This document shows, piece after piece, positions 10,803 through 22,231 of a DNA stretch of 64,000 nt. The stretch covers positions 3,690,501-3,754,500 of the forward strand of contig JBBMNZ010000006.1 of the NCBI GenBank assembly GCA_037954325.1. The letters run 5' to 3'. Position 1 is the first letter of the stretch; each line of letters opens with the position of its first letter. The position numbers and the translations under genes were made by a program. The notes beneath the pieces are model-generated. The model did not search any database, was not told where the DNA came from, and was given only the letters and a program-made list of their open reading frames with translations. The stretch is from Fistularia commersonii. Its lineage: Eukaryota > Chordata > Actinopteri > Syngnathiformes > Fistulariidae.

Positions 10803-12606
10803 GAGGATGCTGGCGCTCTTGGCTGCCGCTTCCCGCTCTCAAACCAACCAAAGACAAATCTCTCTATAGTTACGGTTCTCCAACCAACTAACCAAAGTCT
10901 AATCGCTCTATAGCTACTGTTTCGGTCTCTCCACCAATCTACCTGGATCTCACAACCTCGACATCTCCCCTGGACTGCATGTGTGCTGCTGCTGGACTTA
11001 CCTCCTGTCGGACGCTGGACCGGCTGAAAGGTGCAACCATCGGGAGTAACCACCACTGCTGCCTGGGTACGGCTCACCTGGACAATCCCCGGCGCCGCTC
11101 CAACTGCCAGTTGGACCTGAGCAGGCTGGCCGGCTACCCTCTCAAAACGCCGATCCCGACGGCGCCTAGCAAGACGGCATTTCCATAGGCCGAAATATGC
11201 TTGCTCCTCCATCTCTCCCTCCACCAGCAACTATCTCCGACATCCAGCACCTGTCTCCTCACAGCCCCGGGTATGACAGCTACACACCGAAGCAACTCCT
11301 CCAGCTCGTCCCTAAACTACCCGCCCCCCCACGACACTCCTCGCCACACTCCGTAATCATGGACTTCTTAGTCGACCCCGCTACATTCACCGTGGCTCCC
11401 GTCGCAACTTTTCATACGACCTTACAAACAGAAAATTAAATTCCAACGCTATTGACACAGCACAGCTCACAAACCAGACCCAAGCCTCTTCCCAGAGTCA
11501 TCACAACAAACCGCGCCATCAGAACACTTCCCGCGTGAACTATTTAAACCTCCGTCAAATTCCAACTTCTGCCCCTTCCACTTCACAACAAAAGTCAATA
11601 AGAATCGCTCTCTTCAATACAAGATCCCTCAACAATAAAAGCCTCATATTAAATGATTTCGTCGCAGATAAACTGGACCTTCTGTGTCGAAATGAAACAT
11701 TGCAAAAACCCCAGGATTATTTCTCTCTCAACCAAACCCCCCCCACTGGATACTCTTACCTGGACAAACCACACACTGAGGGCAGAAGAGGAGGCATTGC
11801 TGCAATTTTCCACAAGGATCTCCAACCTCGCATACTCCCCATCCCTTCTGCCCCTTCTTTTGAACACCTGACTTCTTAAACTACCTGGACCCAAACCACT
11901 CACAGAACAAGGGGATATTAATGCACAATTCATTTCGTGCACCGTAAAAAAAAAAAATAAATCATATTTTATTTTTTACTAAAGGGTGCGGTGAAGGAGC
12001 ATATGAAACTGGTGGGGTTTGGTGCCTCCAACAAGGTTAAGAACCACTGCACTAATCCATGCATTTATCACCTCCAGACTTGACTACTGCAATAGTATCC
12101 TATATGGCCTCCCCTCTAATGCTCTTCAAAAACTGCAAGATGTCCAAAACTCTGCTGCCCGACTACTTACCCGCTCCCCTTCCAGAACGCATCACCCCCA
12201 TCCTCTGTCAACTTCACTGGCTGCCCATCAAACACCACATCCACTTCAAGATCCTCCTCACCACCTACAAAGCCCTCAACAACCTCGCCCCCCCATATCT
12301 CACCGACCTTCTACGTCGCCACTCTCCAGCACGTCGTCTTCGCTCCTCTGATTCAAACCTCCTCACTCCAATCTCTAAGTCCAAGTACCGCATCCTGGGA
12401 GACAGAGCCTTCGCCACCCCACCCTCTGGAACTCCCTCCCCCCAGCCATCCGAGAGTCAAACTCACTGTCTTCCTTTAAACACAACCTCAAGACCCACCT
12501 CTTCCAAATCACCTACAGCTCTTCCCACTAACTATTTGTATGTTCTATGTCTTCTGTCATCAACTTGTAAAGCGTCTTTGTGTACCTTGGAAAGCGCTAT
12601 AGTCCT
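10803..12606 (+). mobile_element. L2-like LINE nested in the gypsy pol gene
   Basis: On the + strand there is a proline-rich leader, then an endonuclease start SIRIALFNTRSLNNKSLILN followed by GYSYLDKPHTEGRRGGIA. After a large internal deletion the reverse-transcriptase C-terminal part appears as FITSRLDYCNSILYGLP with LQDVQNSAARLLT. The 3' end GTAAAGCGTCTTTGTGTACC with GGAAAGCGCTATA is typical of fish L2/Maui elements. The junction at 11945-12052 contains unrelated sequence ending AAGGTTAAGAACCACTGCA, like a hAT terminus. Gypsy coding on either side lacks roughly 40 codons, so DNA was lost on insertion or later. Confidence 0.85.
11945..12052. mobile_element. hAT-like scrap inside the nested LINE
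   Basis: The stretch ends AACAAGGTTAAGAACCACTG, the mirror of the CAGTGGTTCTTAACC start of many hAT termini, and is flanked on both sides by L2-like LINE sequence. The opposite terminus is not recognised, so this may be a deleted element or filler DNA at a deletion junction. Confidence 0.4.
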
Positions 12607-13068
12607 CCGGTAGTCCACACGGGGCCTTAACCCTCCATCCTTCTTTGCGAGGCCGCAGGGGATTTCCGACGGTCGGATATAGCCCTGGTGCAGGGATTCC
12701 TTTATATAGGTCTCCAGAGCCGCCTGTTCTAGGAGAGAGAGGGTAGATCTTTCTGTTCGGCAGAGGATGGCCTGGAAGTAGATCGATCGCACAGTCCCCG
12801 GGACGATGTGGAGGCAGCGCTGTGGCTCATTGGGGACTGAAGACGTCCTGAAAACCAGCATACTGAGAAGGGATCTGGGCCCGGTGGTCTGGCTTGGGGC
12901 TTTCCACTGATGTGGCGTTGAGGCACTACTCTCATTAGAGGGAGCTGGGGAAAAAAATTGCTCCTCAGTGGCCCAGGAAACAGGAGGCTCATCCGCAATC
13001 AACCAAGGTCTGCCTAACACCAGATCCATCTGTGACTCCTCCAGGACATGAAACGAAATGTTCTCCAC
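12607..13068 (-). pseudogene. Gypsy pol start: protease end and RT N-terminus
   Basis: The minus-strand frame contains LVLGRPWLIADEPPVSWAT, the end of the protease-like region, then the linker to RT with LEQAALETYIKESLHQGYIR and GLAKKDGGLRPRVDYR. It ends abruptly at the inserted LINE. The frame seems to continue past 12607 only by chance, into LINE antisense. Confidence 0.85.
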
Positions 13069-13083
13069 ATGTAGAACCCCATT

Positions 13084-13579
13084 CTAAGCTGAAGGGAGGA
13101 GGTTTGTGTGTTGATGTGCCTGGGAGATAGAGGTTTTCCCCATCACTGATCGTACGATGAAGGAGGGGGAACTTGTAGCTGTCGGCAGAGTGCACCGGAG
13201 ATGAAGTTCCCCGCCAAGCCGGAGTGCATGCACAAGGTGGGTGGAGTTAGACGCACCAAGCTGGACTGGGATAGTCAATGGAGTTAAATAGATGTTAGAA
13301 GTCACAGCGCCCACCTGGCATTTTGGAGGTCTCGTGGGGCAGTGTGATACCCGGTGATCCTTATCGCCACAGTAGAGGCAGTTGTCTACGCGTCGGCGTC
13401 TCTCGGTGGTTGATATTCGGAGGGCATCCACCTTCATGGCCTCTTCTGCTTGCTCCCGGATGGCCCTGTGGCCGTGGTAGACCTTCCCAGGCCAGAAAAA
13501 AGGCCTCTCTCCGGTACGACACTCGGATGGCAAGCTGGATGAACCTCTCCAACCCCATGGTGTCATCATACGCCACCAA
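13084..13579 (-). pseudogene. Gypsy gag C-terminus with CCHC zinc knuckle
   Basis: The minus-strand frame carries NCLYCGDKDHRVSHCPTRPP, a CX2CX4HX4C nucleic-acid-binding knuckle, followed by LGASNSTHLVHALRLGG-like protease-proximal sequence. A frameshift near 13575-13610 separates it from the gag start. Confidence 0.85.
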
Positions 13580-13609
13580 GTGGAGGCGCAGGGAGGTGTT
13601 CAGGCCTTG

Positions 13610-14044
13610 TCAAACCTTGGCCAGTAGGGCTGGCGCATTCCATCCACTGGCGGCTGCTAGCATCCGGAACTGTAGGGCGTACTCCGCGATGGACCCTTTC
13701 CCCTGGCGGAGGTTGAAAAGTTGACCCTGAAGCGAGGAATCCCCCTCTGGCAGGCTGAAGGCTTCTAGGAAGTGCTCCATGAAGCTCTGCGCCATCGCGG
13801 TCACCGGGCCAGGGGTATTCCATATCGCTTCAGCCCACTGGAGTGCCTTACCCGACAGGAGGGAGATGATGTAGGCAATCTTGGACTTCTCAGCGGAGAA
13901 CCGCGTGGGCTGCATCTCAAACATCAGCGAGCATTGCAACAGAAAGCCCTTACAACTTTCTGGGGAGCCGGAGTAGGTGGCCGGGCTAGCCATGGGGGCC
14001 GCACGGATGACCTGATGAAGCGTGGAAGAGCTTGTGGGCTCCAT
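13610..14044 (-). pseudogene. Gypsy gag N-terminal part
   Basis: A 144-codon minus-strand frame starts 16 bases inside the upstream LTR. It has the retrotransposon gag family pattern: FLLQCSLMFEMQPTRF, KIAYIISLLSGKALQWA, FMEHFLEAF and LFNLRQGKGSIAEYALQFR. It would form the capsid shell of virus-like particles in an active element. The reading is lost by frameshift after about 144 residues. Confidence 0.88.
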
Positions 14045-14060
14045 ACCAGGTCTGATCTTC

Positions 14061-14308
14061 TGTTACACTTGGTTCCCAGGAGAACAGACACAGGATCGTA
14101 GATGGTTTAATAAGTGGTTAGTCAGGGCCGTCATGCACATGTGAGGTAGAAGACACCGCCAACTTCTCATAGCAATGAGTTTGGGTCCGCTTTTATACTT
14201 CTGGCCTAATTAGCGGGATTGCTCCCTGGTGTGGCGTGTTCACCAGGTGCGGCAGATCCTTGCCTTGATTGCTGTGCAGCTTGCCCGGGGACCTGATGAG
14301 TCATGACA
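14061..14308 (-). repeat. 5' LTR of the gypsy element
   Basis: A 248-bp repeat, on the + strand TGTTACACTTGGTTCCCAGG to GATGAGTCATGACA. Its TG...CA ends and the match to 8785-9001 define the LTR. In element orientation it lies just upstream of gag; the short gap to the gag ATG leaves little room for a conventional primer-binding site, which I did not identify. Confidence 0.88.
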
Positions 14309-14330
14309 CGTATACACATACATACAAATA

Positions 14331-14660
14331 TTAAACACATTTTTCCAAAATAAAGCTTTTTCTACCATTGGCTCGTGAGGTCCATTTAAAGTGGTGTTGT
14401 AAAAAGACTTTAAAGTTTGCTGTTAGTCCGTTTTCCCAAAAGTATAACAAGTTGTACAAAAAAATGAAGTCCTTTTCCTTGGTGCGGGCTACAAAGTAAA
14501 GAAAAATGTCCTTATCTTGCAGCTCCAGCGAGACTCCAGTTTCCCTCTTGATAAAGGCTAATACATTTGACCAGAATATTTGAGTACAAGCAATAATAAA
14601 ATAAATGTACAATAGATTCTTCATGTATTCTACAGAAATCACAAGTGTCACCAATATCAA
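14331..14660 (-). pseudogene. L1/Tx1-like LINE fragment (possible)
   Basis: The minus-strand frame contains TQIFWSNVLAFIKRETGVSL and later LQDKDIFLYFVA. The CTQIFW-type pattern resembles the region after the RT domain of fish L1/Tx1 LINEs. It is short and unsupported by neighbouring motifs, so confidence is modest. Confidence 0.4.
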
Positions 14661-14769
14661 TTTTAAATCTTTCCAATGTTTTTTTGCTTTGTATGTGAGT
14701 TTGTAAGATATTTCCTAGATCTTAATGCTTTGACAGAATTTATTACTAATCAGCCATATTTAAGTCCAA

Positions 14770-15400
14770 TCTAACCACCACATTCCAGTTGTCGCAGGAC
14801 CGGGAAGAGGCTAGCTCGGGCAAAATAGTTGATAACGGCGTCTGTTAGGGCAGAGTGTTCAATACAGCTCAAGAATCTGCTCAGGTCTGTCACAGCATCC
14901 GATTCAGAAGTTGTCTGCAATTCCATCTGGTCATATAATTGTATGATTTGCTGGACAACATTAGGAGGTGCCATGCTAACAAGTCTGAGTGGTCAGCTAG
15001 CAGGTAAACAGCTGAGTTGGTGTTGTATTCTAGTGCCTGAAAGAAGCGCCGTTTGGGTTTGCGAACCCAAATACAATTTTGGTACATTTTTTGTGCGGCG
15101 GGACATGAAAATGAAAATGCAGTTTGCTCATTTTAGTTATAAGTCAAATTATGCTGCTACATTCTGAAAATGAAAAGGCATTTTGTTAATGCATTTTTTT
15201 TTTTTCAAATTGCAAGTTGATAACATTTTGCTGGGGTATGTTTTGAAAATTAAATATTAAATGTATTTTACTTTTTAATTCTGTGACAGAATGAGCAGTC
15301 TGGAAGAAGAAAATAAAAATGCACTTTGGATTACTTATTACTCATTTTGGTTTTGAGTCAAAATATGCTACCCCATTCTGACACTATTGTCTTTTCATGT
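14770..15400. repeat. Diverged interspersed repeats
   Basis: 14997-15050 matches the complement of 8590-8650. 15095-15190 and 15300-15380 repeat words like GAAAATGAAAATGCA and TTGAGTCAAAATATGCTAC, as in palindromic fish repeats. No coding potential is supported. Confidence 0.35.
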
Positions 15401-15829
15401 CAGCGAGGCATAGTTATGGTTTATTAAAGTGAAAATCGATAAACCAAAGAGAAAATAACCAATATTTCATGCCTCTCGGGTCTCTGGTAGTCATATAATC
15501 AGCAGGCGCTATTGTCTCTGGTCATGTGTAGCTGAGGCAGTAGAGAAACAAGTACACATGTTGAAGCTATGCTGCTGCTATGCAGAAAAAGAAAGCAGGT
15601 CTGTCTTTACTGTGTCATAAAACAAGAAAAGGGATGACAAAAGCTGATACTGCTCATCACCGTCGTAACTGCTTGTGGGGTGAAGCAGAACTAAGTATAT
15701 GGGAACGTGTTTCTGCTCGGCTCGGATTTTGGGGCACATTCTGTTCAAATTGTCGAAATTTGACGGAATAAAGGCACTCGGAAGTAAAACTAAAATGTTT
15801 ATGAATGGGGATAAAGACAAGGAATGGAA

Positions 15830-17715
15830 AACGTGGGGACCCCAAGGCGTTCCCAGACCAGCCTAGAGACATAGTCTCTCCAGTGTGTCCTAGGTCTTCC
15901 TCGTGGCCTCCTCCCAGATGCACATGCCCGTAATACCTCCCCCAGGAGGCATCCTGAGCAGATGCCCGAGCCACCTCATCTGACTCCTCTCTATGCGGAG
16001 GACCAGCAACTCTACTCCGAGCGCTTCCCGGATGACCAAACTTCTCATCCTATCTCTAAGGGAGAGTCCGGCCACCCTACGGAAAAAACTAATTTCGTCT
16101 GCTTGTATTCACGATCTTGTCCTTTCGGTCAGTACCCACAGTTCGCGACCATAGATGAGTGTAGGAACATGGATCGACTGGTAAATTGAGAGCTTCACCT
16201 TCTGGCTCAGTTCCCTCTTCACCACAACAGACCAGAACAGAGTTCACATCATTGCAGACGCCGCGCCAATCCACCTCTGTATCTCCCGCTTTATCCTTCC
16301 CTCACTTGTGAACAAGACCCTGAGATACTTGAACTACTCCACTTGGGGCAGGACCTCTTACCCGACCCGGAGTGGGCATTCCACCCATTTCCGGTTGAGC
16401 ACCATGGTCTCGGATTTGGAGGTGCTGATCCTCATCAGTCAGAGCTGAAGATCATGGCGTAGTGATCAGAACACAACAGAACTACATCATCTGCAAAAAG
16501 CAGAGACTCAATCCTGCGGCCACCAAACTGGTAGCCCTCGAAATTCTGTCCATATAAGTTATCAACAGAATCTGTGACAAAGGACAGCCCCGGCAGAGTC
16601 CAACTCCCACTGGCAACAGGTCTGACTTACAACCGGCAATGCGGCAAAGCTCCGACACCAATCATACAGGGACTCAACACCCTGTATAACGGGTTGGTAC
16701 CCCATACTCCCAGAGCACCCCCCACAGGATTGAACGCAGAATACAGTTGAATGCCTTCTCACAAAACACATGTAGACTGGTTGGGCAAACTCCCTTGGCC
16801 TCTTGAGGATCCTGCCAAGGGTGTAGAGCTGGTCCACTGTACACAGTGTTGACGGAGCACTGCTTACCCCTCCTGAGCTTCCAGATGGTGGACCAGAATC
16901 TCCTCAATGCCAACCAGAAGTCATTCTCCCTGAACTCCTCCCATGCCCGAGTTTTGGCCTCGGCAACCACCACAGCTGCATGCCACTTGGCCCGCTGGCA
17001 CCTGTCAGCTGCCTGCAGAGCCCCACAGGCCAGAAAGACCCGATAGGACTCCTGCTTCAGTTTGACAGCATCCCTCACCACTGGGGTCCACCAGTGGGTT
17101 CGAGGGCTGCGACCTCGATAGGCGCTGATCGCCTTATGACCGCCGCTCCGGTCTGCCACCTTGACAATGGAAGCACGGAACATGCCCCATTCAAACTCAA
17201 AGTCCCCCACTTCTTTCGGGGCATGGCTGTGGTTCTGCTAGAGGTGGGAGCTGAAATTCCTTCCCTCACATTACATTTGGGTCTGCCAGGTCTGACTAGC
17301 ATCTTTCCCCACCATCACAGCCAGCTCACCACTAGGTGGTGATCGGCGGAGAGCTCCGCCCGCCTCTTCCCCTGAGTGTCCAGGACATGCACCCGCAAGT
17401 CCGATGAATCTACCACAAGGTCGATCAAAGAACCGTGGCCTAAGGTGCGTTGGTGCCAGGTGAACATGTGAACAGCTTTATGCCTGAACACTATGATTGT
17501 TATGGACAATCCGTAATGAGCATAGAAGTCCAATTACAAAACACTGCTTGTGTTCAGGTTGGGGGGGAACCATTCCTCACAATCACGCCCCTCCAAGTCA
17601 CATTGTCGTTGTCCATGTAGGCGTTGAAGTCCCCCAGTAAAACAAAGGAGTCCCCGGTAGATGCGCTCTCTAGGAGCCCCTCTAAGGACTCCAAAAAGGG
17701 TGGATAAACTGAACA
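15830..17715 (-). mobile_element. Rex3 (RTE clade) LINE, decayed
   Basis: The minus-strand order is: endonuclease end (MFTWHQRTLGHGSLIDLVV then RVHVLDTQGKRRAELSADHH); linker (ISAYRGRSPRTHWWTPVVRD, KLKQESYRVFLACG); RT pieces (DQLYTLGRILKRPREFAQPV, then YDWCR); and the C-terminal MAGLSLRDRMRS with RIERSQMRWLGHLLRMPPGG. The protein pattern matches Rex3, a LINE widespread in teleosts. Frameshifts and deletions break it throughout. It is 5'-truncated near the GDFNA motif of the endonuclease. Confidence 0.88.
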
Positions 17716-18224
17716 TGATTGCTAACAGATGCATAATATTGTTTCCATAGTACAACTTCTTACCTTTTATACAATTATTTCTTTTAACTTTCATCATCGC
17801 CTTCATAAGATAACCATCCACGTATTGCACAATGAAAGCTGAGATAGACTTCAGCATCCCCATGATCCCTAACTGCAGGATAAGTGGTAGATAATGGATT
17901 ACTGACTCATGAGTCAGGAGTCGGTTACTGACCCATGACTCAGTAAAATGACCGGAGTTTTGAACGATTCGTCCAGGACTCGCACGGAAGTAATTTTCTG
18001 TTGTCCTGACACAAACGTTTTAGTTTGTCTAACTTACGATTTAAAACAAGGGCTGTGACTTCGGTACATTAATTGGAATACATTAATAGAGCTATTTAAT
18101 GACAGGAAAGAAGGGTTCAAAAAAGTGACACATTTTAATCGCGATCTCAATTTGCATCGCGGAACGTTTGTCAGCGTGCGACTTGCCGGCGGACATATTT
18201 AACCGACGCACGGGGTCGATTAGC
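17716..18224. other. Gap between Rex3 and the BED-finger gene
   Basis: 17860-17905 carries a GCAGGATAAGTGGTAGATAATG retroposon end. 17905-17945 has clustered TGACTCA/TGAGTCA words (GACTCATGAGTCAGGAGTC and GACCCATGACTCAG), which are AP-1-like palindromes. This is upstream of the gene start at 18225 and could be part of its promoter, but that is only inference. Confidence 0.35.
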
Positions 18225-19880
18225 ATGATGGACAAGACGGACGAAATCACGCTCGTCGACGGGAAATTTAAATTCAAGATACTCCCCAACGGAAGTGTAA
18301 ACAAACGCGTCGTTATTTGCACACTGTGCGGGAAAGAGTTCGCGTATCACAAAAGCACCTCCACTCTCCGTTACCACCTCAACGCAAAACATGCTAGCGT
18401 ACAGCTCGGTAGCGTCCATTCAGCTAGCCGCGGCGCCGGTGCTAGCAAGCGGTGCGGCCAGTCGACGTTGCCCCACATGTCGGGCTTCAAATTCAGAAAC
18501 AAGGTGTCGAAGGCCACGTCCAGGTGGATCGCCGTGGACTGTAGACCGCTTTCCATGGTTGAAGACAGAGGCCTGCAGGAGGCGCTGCAGATGGCTTCGG
18601 TCGATGACAATTATCAGCTGACGTCCAGAAGGAACATGTCCCAAAAAATCCAGCACCTGTATGATGGGGATGGGGAAGTAAAACAGGTTCTGGTGAAGAC
18701 TGGAGATCACTGGGCCACTGTGAGTCTGTTTGGGATCCTTTCTTTATTATGCATGTCAACCTGAAAATATATAAAATAATATGTATAATATCTAAAAATA
18801 TTTAAATACTTAACATATTTATAATTTTGAAAATTATTGCTGCGCTCATCCATTGGTCTGTGTCGTAGATTTGAATCAAATGTTCAAGTGTAGGTTGATG
18901 TTCTCTCACTGTCTTTTGTGCTGTTAACATTGTGAATTTTCCACGCTTATATCAGCTCAAGCTAAGTTTATGTCAAATTTTGAAATACTACTTCAATTGC
19001 ATGCACTTGAAATTTAAATTGCATTTCAGTGTGTGGAAACATTGATTTAACACCTAAGTTCATTTGAGAAAATAAAAAGTGCTTTCGAAAGATGAACCTT
19101 TTCTTGAGCACTTCTTCATAGACATGACGATACATGTGCTTGACATGTGTGGTAAAAAACTGAAAATAAATTCAGTTCGTTCCATCATTTGCTACAAATG
19201 AAGTCACATTTATGTATGTGCCACAAGTCCAATCAGATCTGAATTATATAGTGCCAAATCACAATATGGCACTTGTCACTCCACGCATTGTAGAGAAGGT
19301 CTGGATGACATTCTTTAAAATGACTGTAAGAAAACCAACATTCTCCCATCATCGAGGAAAATCTGCCTTTTCAGTGAGGCGGAAACTCAGTGCAGGCGGC
19401 CTTCTGTCTCGACCGATCGGAAAAAGAGGTCAGAAAAGGAAAGCAAGATTATGATAGAGACATGGGCGGTATGAAGGTTAGGCTCAAATAATCTTATATT
19501 AATAATAGCAGTCACACATACAGTCACATCTTTTTTGCTAATGTAATACAATAAGTGCTTTGACATTTTTAATTTCAATATTATATTAATAATATTGAAT
19601 ATTGTAAAGACGTGTGTGTGTGTTTATATACATATATATGATGTTCAATAACAGCTTCAATATCTTAATATTAATATTGGAATAGAAATATTAATTATTG
19701 ACCAATACTAATGCTGTAGTATTATTTATATGATATTGAATGTTATGTTTATAATATTCAGGATTTATAGTCATAAAATTAATAACAGGATTGCTTCACA
19801 AATTAAGAAAAAAATATTTATTTTTAAATGCAATTACATTTAACCTTATTCTAATTTAATTAATTCCAGATATTTAACTC

Positions 19881-19911
<31 letters not shown>

Positions 19912-20620
19912 CCAAAACAGCCTCACGGTTTTGTGCTTTTTCTGTGACTGATTTGTATCCTCCCTTGGTCTGTTAAAGGGGGACCAGTTTGAGATGCAGA
20001 ACGAGGATGGAGACGGTATGGAGTCCAGTGCCGCTGCGGAGATGAGCCCTCTTGGTCCAAACCTCACCAGGCAAGACCCGGATGAGGAGCATCCCCCGGT
20101 GGCCTCCACCTCCAGCCCGGCTCCCCCGCGCTGCCCCGGCCCCCAGCCGCAGGTCCCGGACGTCATGACCCTTTGCTGGGAACGTCACCACGACGACCCG
20201 CTGGACGCCGCCGACCACACGCAGCACATATTGAAGCAGTTCTCCGAGGTGATGCTGGCGGACATGGGGCAGATCAGGGACCCCCAGGTGCTCATGAAGC
20301 TCCGCAGGGACATCACAGATTTGGTGTTTAGAGCCGTGCAGGAGGACATGCGTAGACGCCCTCCCCGACCCCAGAGCGAATGTTCCTGGAGGCAATGGCT
20401 CCTGAAGAGGAACGCGCAAGGCTGCGAGGCGACACCGCGGGAGAAATGGGACGAGTCCAGGCACACCAGGAGGACATCCAGGGGTGTTGTAATGCAGCCT
20501 GTCCAGCAGAGCGCCGCGGCGGACGGGGTTGTTGACGCCCTGATTCCGCCTTTGGACATGGACACGGAGACGGAGGCGCATGGGATTAAGATCGAAGATG
20601 AGACCGGCGTTTTCGATTGA
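18225..20620 (+). CDS. BED zinc-finger protein with acidic, BESS-like C-terminus (two exons)
   Basis: Exon 1 is 18225-18719 and exon 2 is 19979-20620. GT-AG splicing joins them in phase 0 into 378 codons without a stop. Residues 29-56 form a BED-type zinc finger (C32-X2-C35, H51-X4-H56), followed by KATSRWIAVDCRPLSMVEDR and YDGDGEVKQVLVKTGDHWA, the sequence leading into the catalytic core of ZBED-like hAT transposases. Exactly there the transposase homology stops. Exon 2 instead encodes an acidic linker and FSEVMLADMGQIRDPQVLM followed by KLRRDITDLVFRAVQED, resembling a BESS protein-interaction motif. The product is most likely a nuclear DNA-binding protein made from a captured transposase N-terminus. 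A second ATG at 18228 could also start it. The acceptor at 19978 (TTAAAG) is not strong. Expression is unproven. Confidence 0.62.
18720..19978 (+). other. Intron of the BED-finger gene
   Basis: AT-rich. 19210-19480 contains the second copy of the repeat seen at 790-930 (GGCCTTCTGTCTCGACC with GAAAGCAAGA). 19570-19850 is AT-rich with ATATTAATATT words and a short TG run. A run of about 31 T ends at 19911. Confidence 0.45.
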
Positions 20621-20739
20621 CATCTCTGGCGGGTCGCTGCTCTTCCTTCCCCTCGCCAATGTTCAAGTTTTTAATCCACAGTCCGAAGCTCCACCAACAG
20701 AGAGAGACGGTTATTCGGATAAGATGATTTCTCATGATT

Positions 20740-22230
20740 GTATCTTTTTTTTTTTTTTTTTTTTTTTTTTAATTATTTTTCCAAGTAGTTTGTTTACAAA
20801 CTTTTAGATATTTTCCTGCTCCCCTCTTCCCCCCCAAGTTTCCTATAATTCAGAGTTATTTCCTGCAGATACTTCCGATACCCAGAGATATTGCAAATTT
20901 TGCTTGCTCTATAATCTCACATAGGTTTTTCGTAACTTCAGGTCTGACCTTTATATATGTTTTTGTGTTGGATGGTAATTTGCTCACTCTTTTTGTGGGA
21001 ATATACTGTAAACTGGTAAAAAATGACAAGAAAATAAATGGAAAGTGCTGGACATAAAAGATAGCTACATAAAAGTTTATTAACAAGAAACAGAGCTGCT
21101 GTGTTTGCTTTTGTTCCTGTTTATTCCTTTTTATTCTTACAGTATTTTGGCAGCTTTATGCTGACATGTGAGTTTTGGTTGTTTAGAAACAGCAAGGACT
21201 TTAATCCTTTTTTTAAATGATCACTTTATTTATTTTTGTAAGAGTGTAAATTTGAACTATCATAGTTTTTCAAGTCATATTTGTTAGAAACATGACCATA
21301 ATACATTTTAATGTAAAGGAAGCCTTGCAGGTTTTCAGTGAATTTTCATCTCGAAGTTGAAGTTGGGGTGATAAAGCCAATAATGATGCCATGATTATTA
21401 TTCCTCTCAAAATCATGAAATGTTTCCATTATACATTAATGATGTGTGTTACTATCAATTCCATCTATTATGAATTAATCTGGCATAAGGTATACTTTAT
21501 TGATCCCCATAGGGGAAATTCTTTTGTCACAGCAGCATAACAATTACAGTATCAATGAATATAAATAGAGACACAATTAAATCTGAGGACAGTTTTTTTT
21601 TTTTTTTGTTTTTTTATATGATGACAATACAATTTCAATATCTTGAAACAGAGAGAAGTTAAAAAGCAATGGAGTATCAGATTCACGTCCTTGTGTGTGT
21701 TTAAGACGTGTTTTATTAAAAAAAAAAGCTGGAAACTAGCATTGTTATCTCGGTCTTTCTCTTTTATATCCGAGTTCGCTCTTCAAATCCTTTCATCCAA
21801 ATTAGCAGAGTAACAGCAAAGAGAATTTCAACATGTCTTGGAAGACAGAACATGGCTTTTTTTTGTTTTATTTTGGGCGGAATTGTCAATAAACCACTAC
21901 TGAATTTTTGCACTGACCAGCTCCTGATTTCCTTAAATAGACGAAAGTCCCAAACTAAAAAAATAAAAGTACATTTGCAACCTTGTTGGCAGCTGCTCTG
22001 ATGATTCTGAAGCCCTGCGTTGATTATCACGATGCTGAGTAGATTGCTGCAGGTTTGCTCTCTAATGATAAAACATACAAGTAAAACACAATGTATAAGC
22101 TTATTCACACTACAGGCCCGAAATAAAAACTGCGCGCAGTACTTCATCAATAACGTTTTTACACACTGACATTTGTTTTTACCGCATTCACTGATTTGTG
22201 TGTCCAATCTGTTTATAAATTATAAATTAG
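20740..22230. other. Region downstream of the BED-finger gene
   Basis: Mostly AT-rich, probably beginning with the 3' untranslated region; AAAATAAATG at 21032 could serve for polyadenylation. 21478-21600 in reverse complement ends GGGGATCAATAAAGTATACC, a LINE 3' tail on the - strand. A 147-codon minus-strand frame at 21764-22207 has no recognisable domain and I do not call it a gene. Confidence 0.4.
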
Positions 22231-22231
22231 A

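Larger units (their letters stand above)
8785..14308 (-). mobile_element. Ty3/gypsy LTR retrotransposon, decayed and interrupted
   Basis: Two direct terminal repeats (8785-9001 and 14061-14308) share long matches such as AGGATCGTAGATGGTTTAAT and AATTAGCGGGATTGCTCCCT. Between them the minus strand encodes, in element order, gag, a CCHC zinc knuckle, the start of pol, then an inserted L2-like LINE (about 10803-12606), then the rest of reverse transcriptase, RNase H and integrase. The RT-RNaseH-integrase order places it in Ty3/gypsy. Many frameshifts and stops mean it cannot encode working proteins. The flanks CATAT and CGTAT could be a diverged 5-bp target duplication. Confidence 0.92.

Noticed and set aside
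12059..12613. 184-codon + strand frame
   Set aside because: It overlaps the L2-like RT C-terminus, but the recognised residues are split between frames, so it is not an intact gene.
21764..22207. 147-codon minus-strand open frame
   Set aside because: No domain, no splice context, AT-rich, Cys/Phe-rich composition as in random AT sequence.
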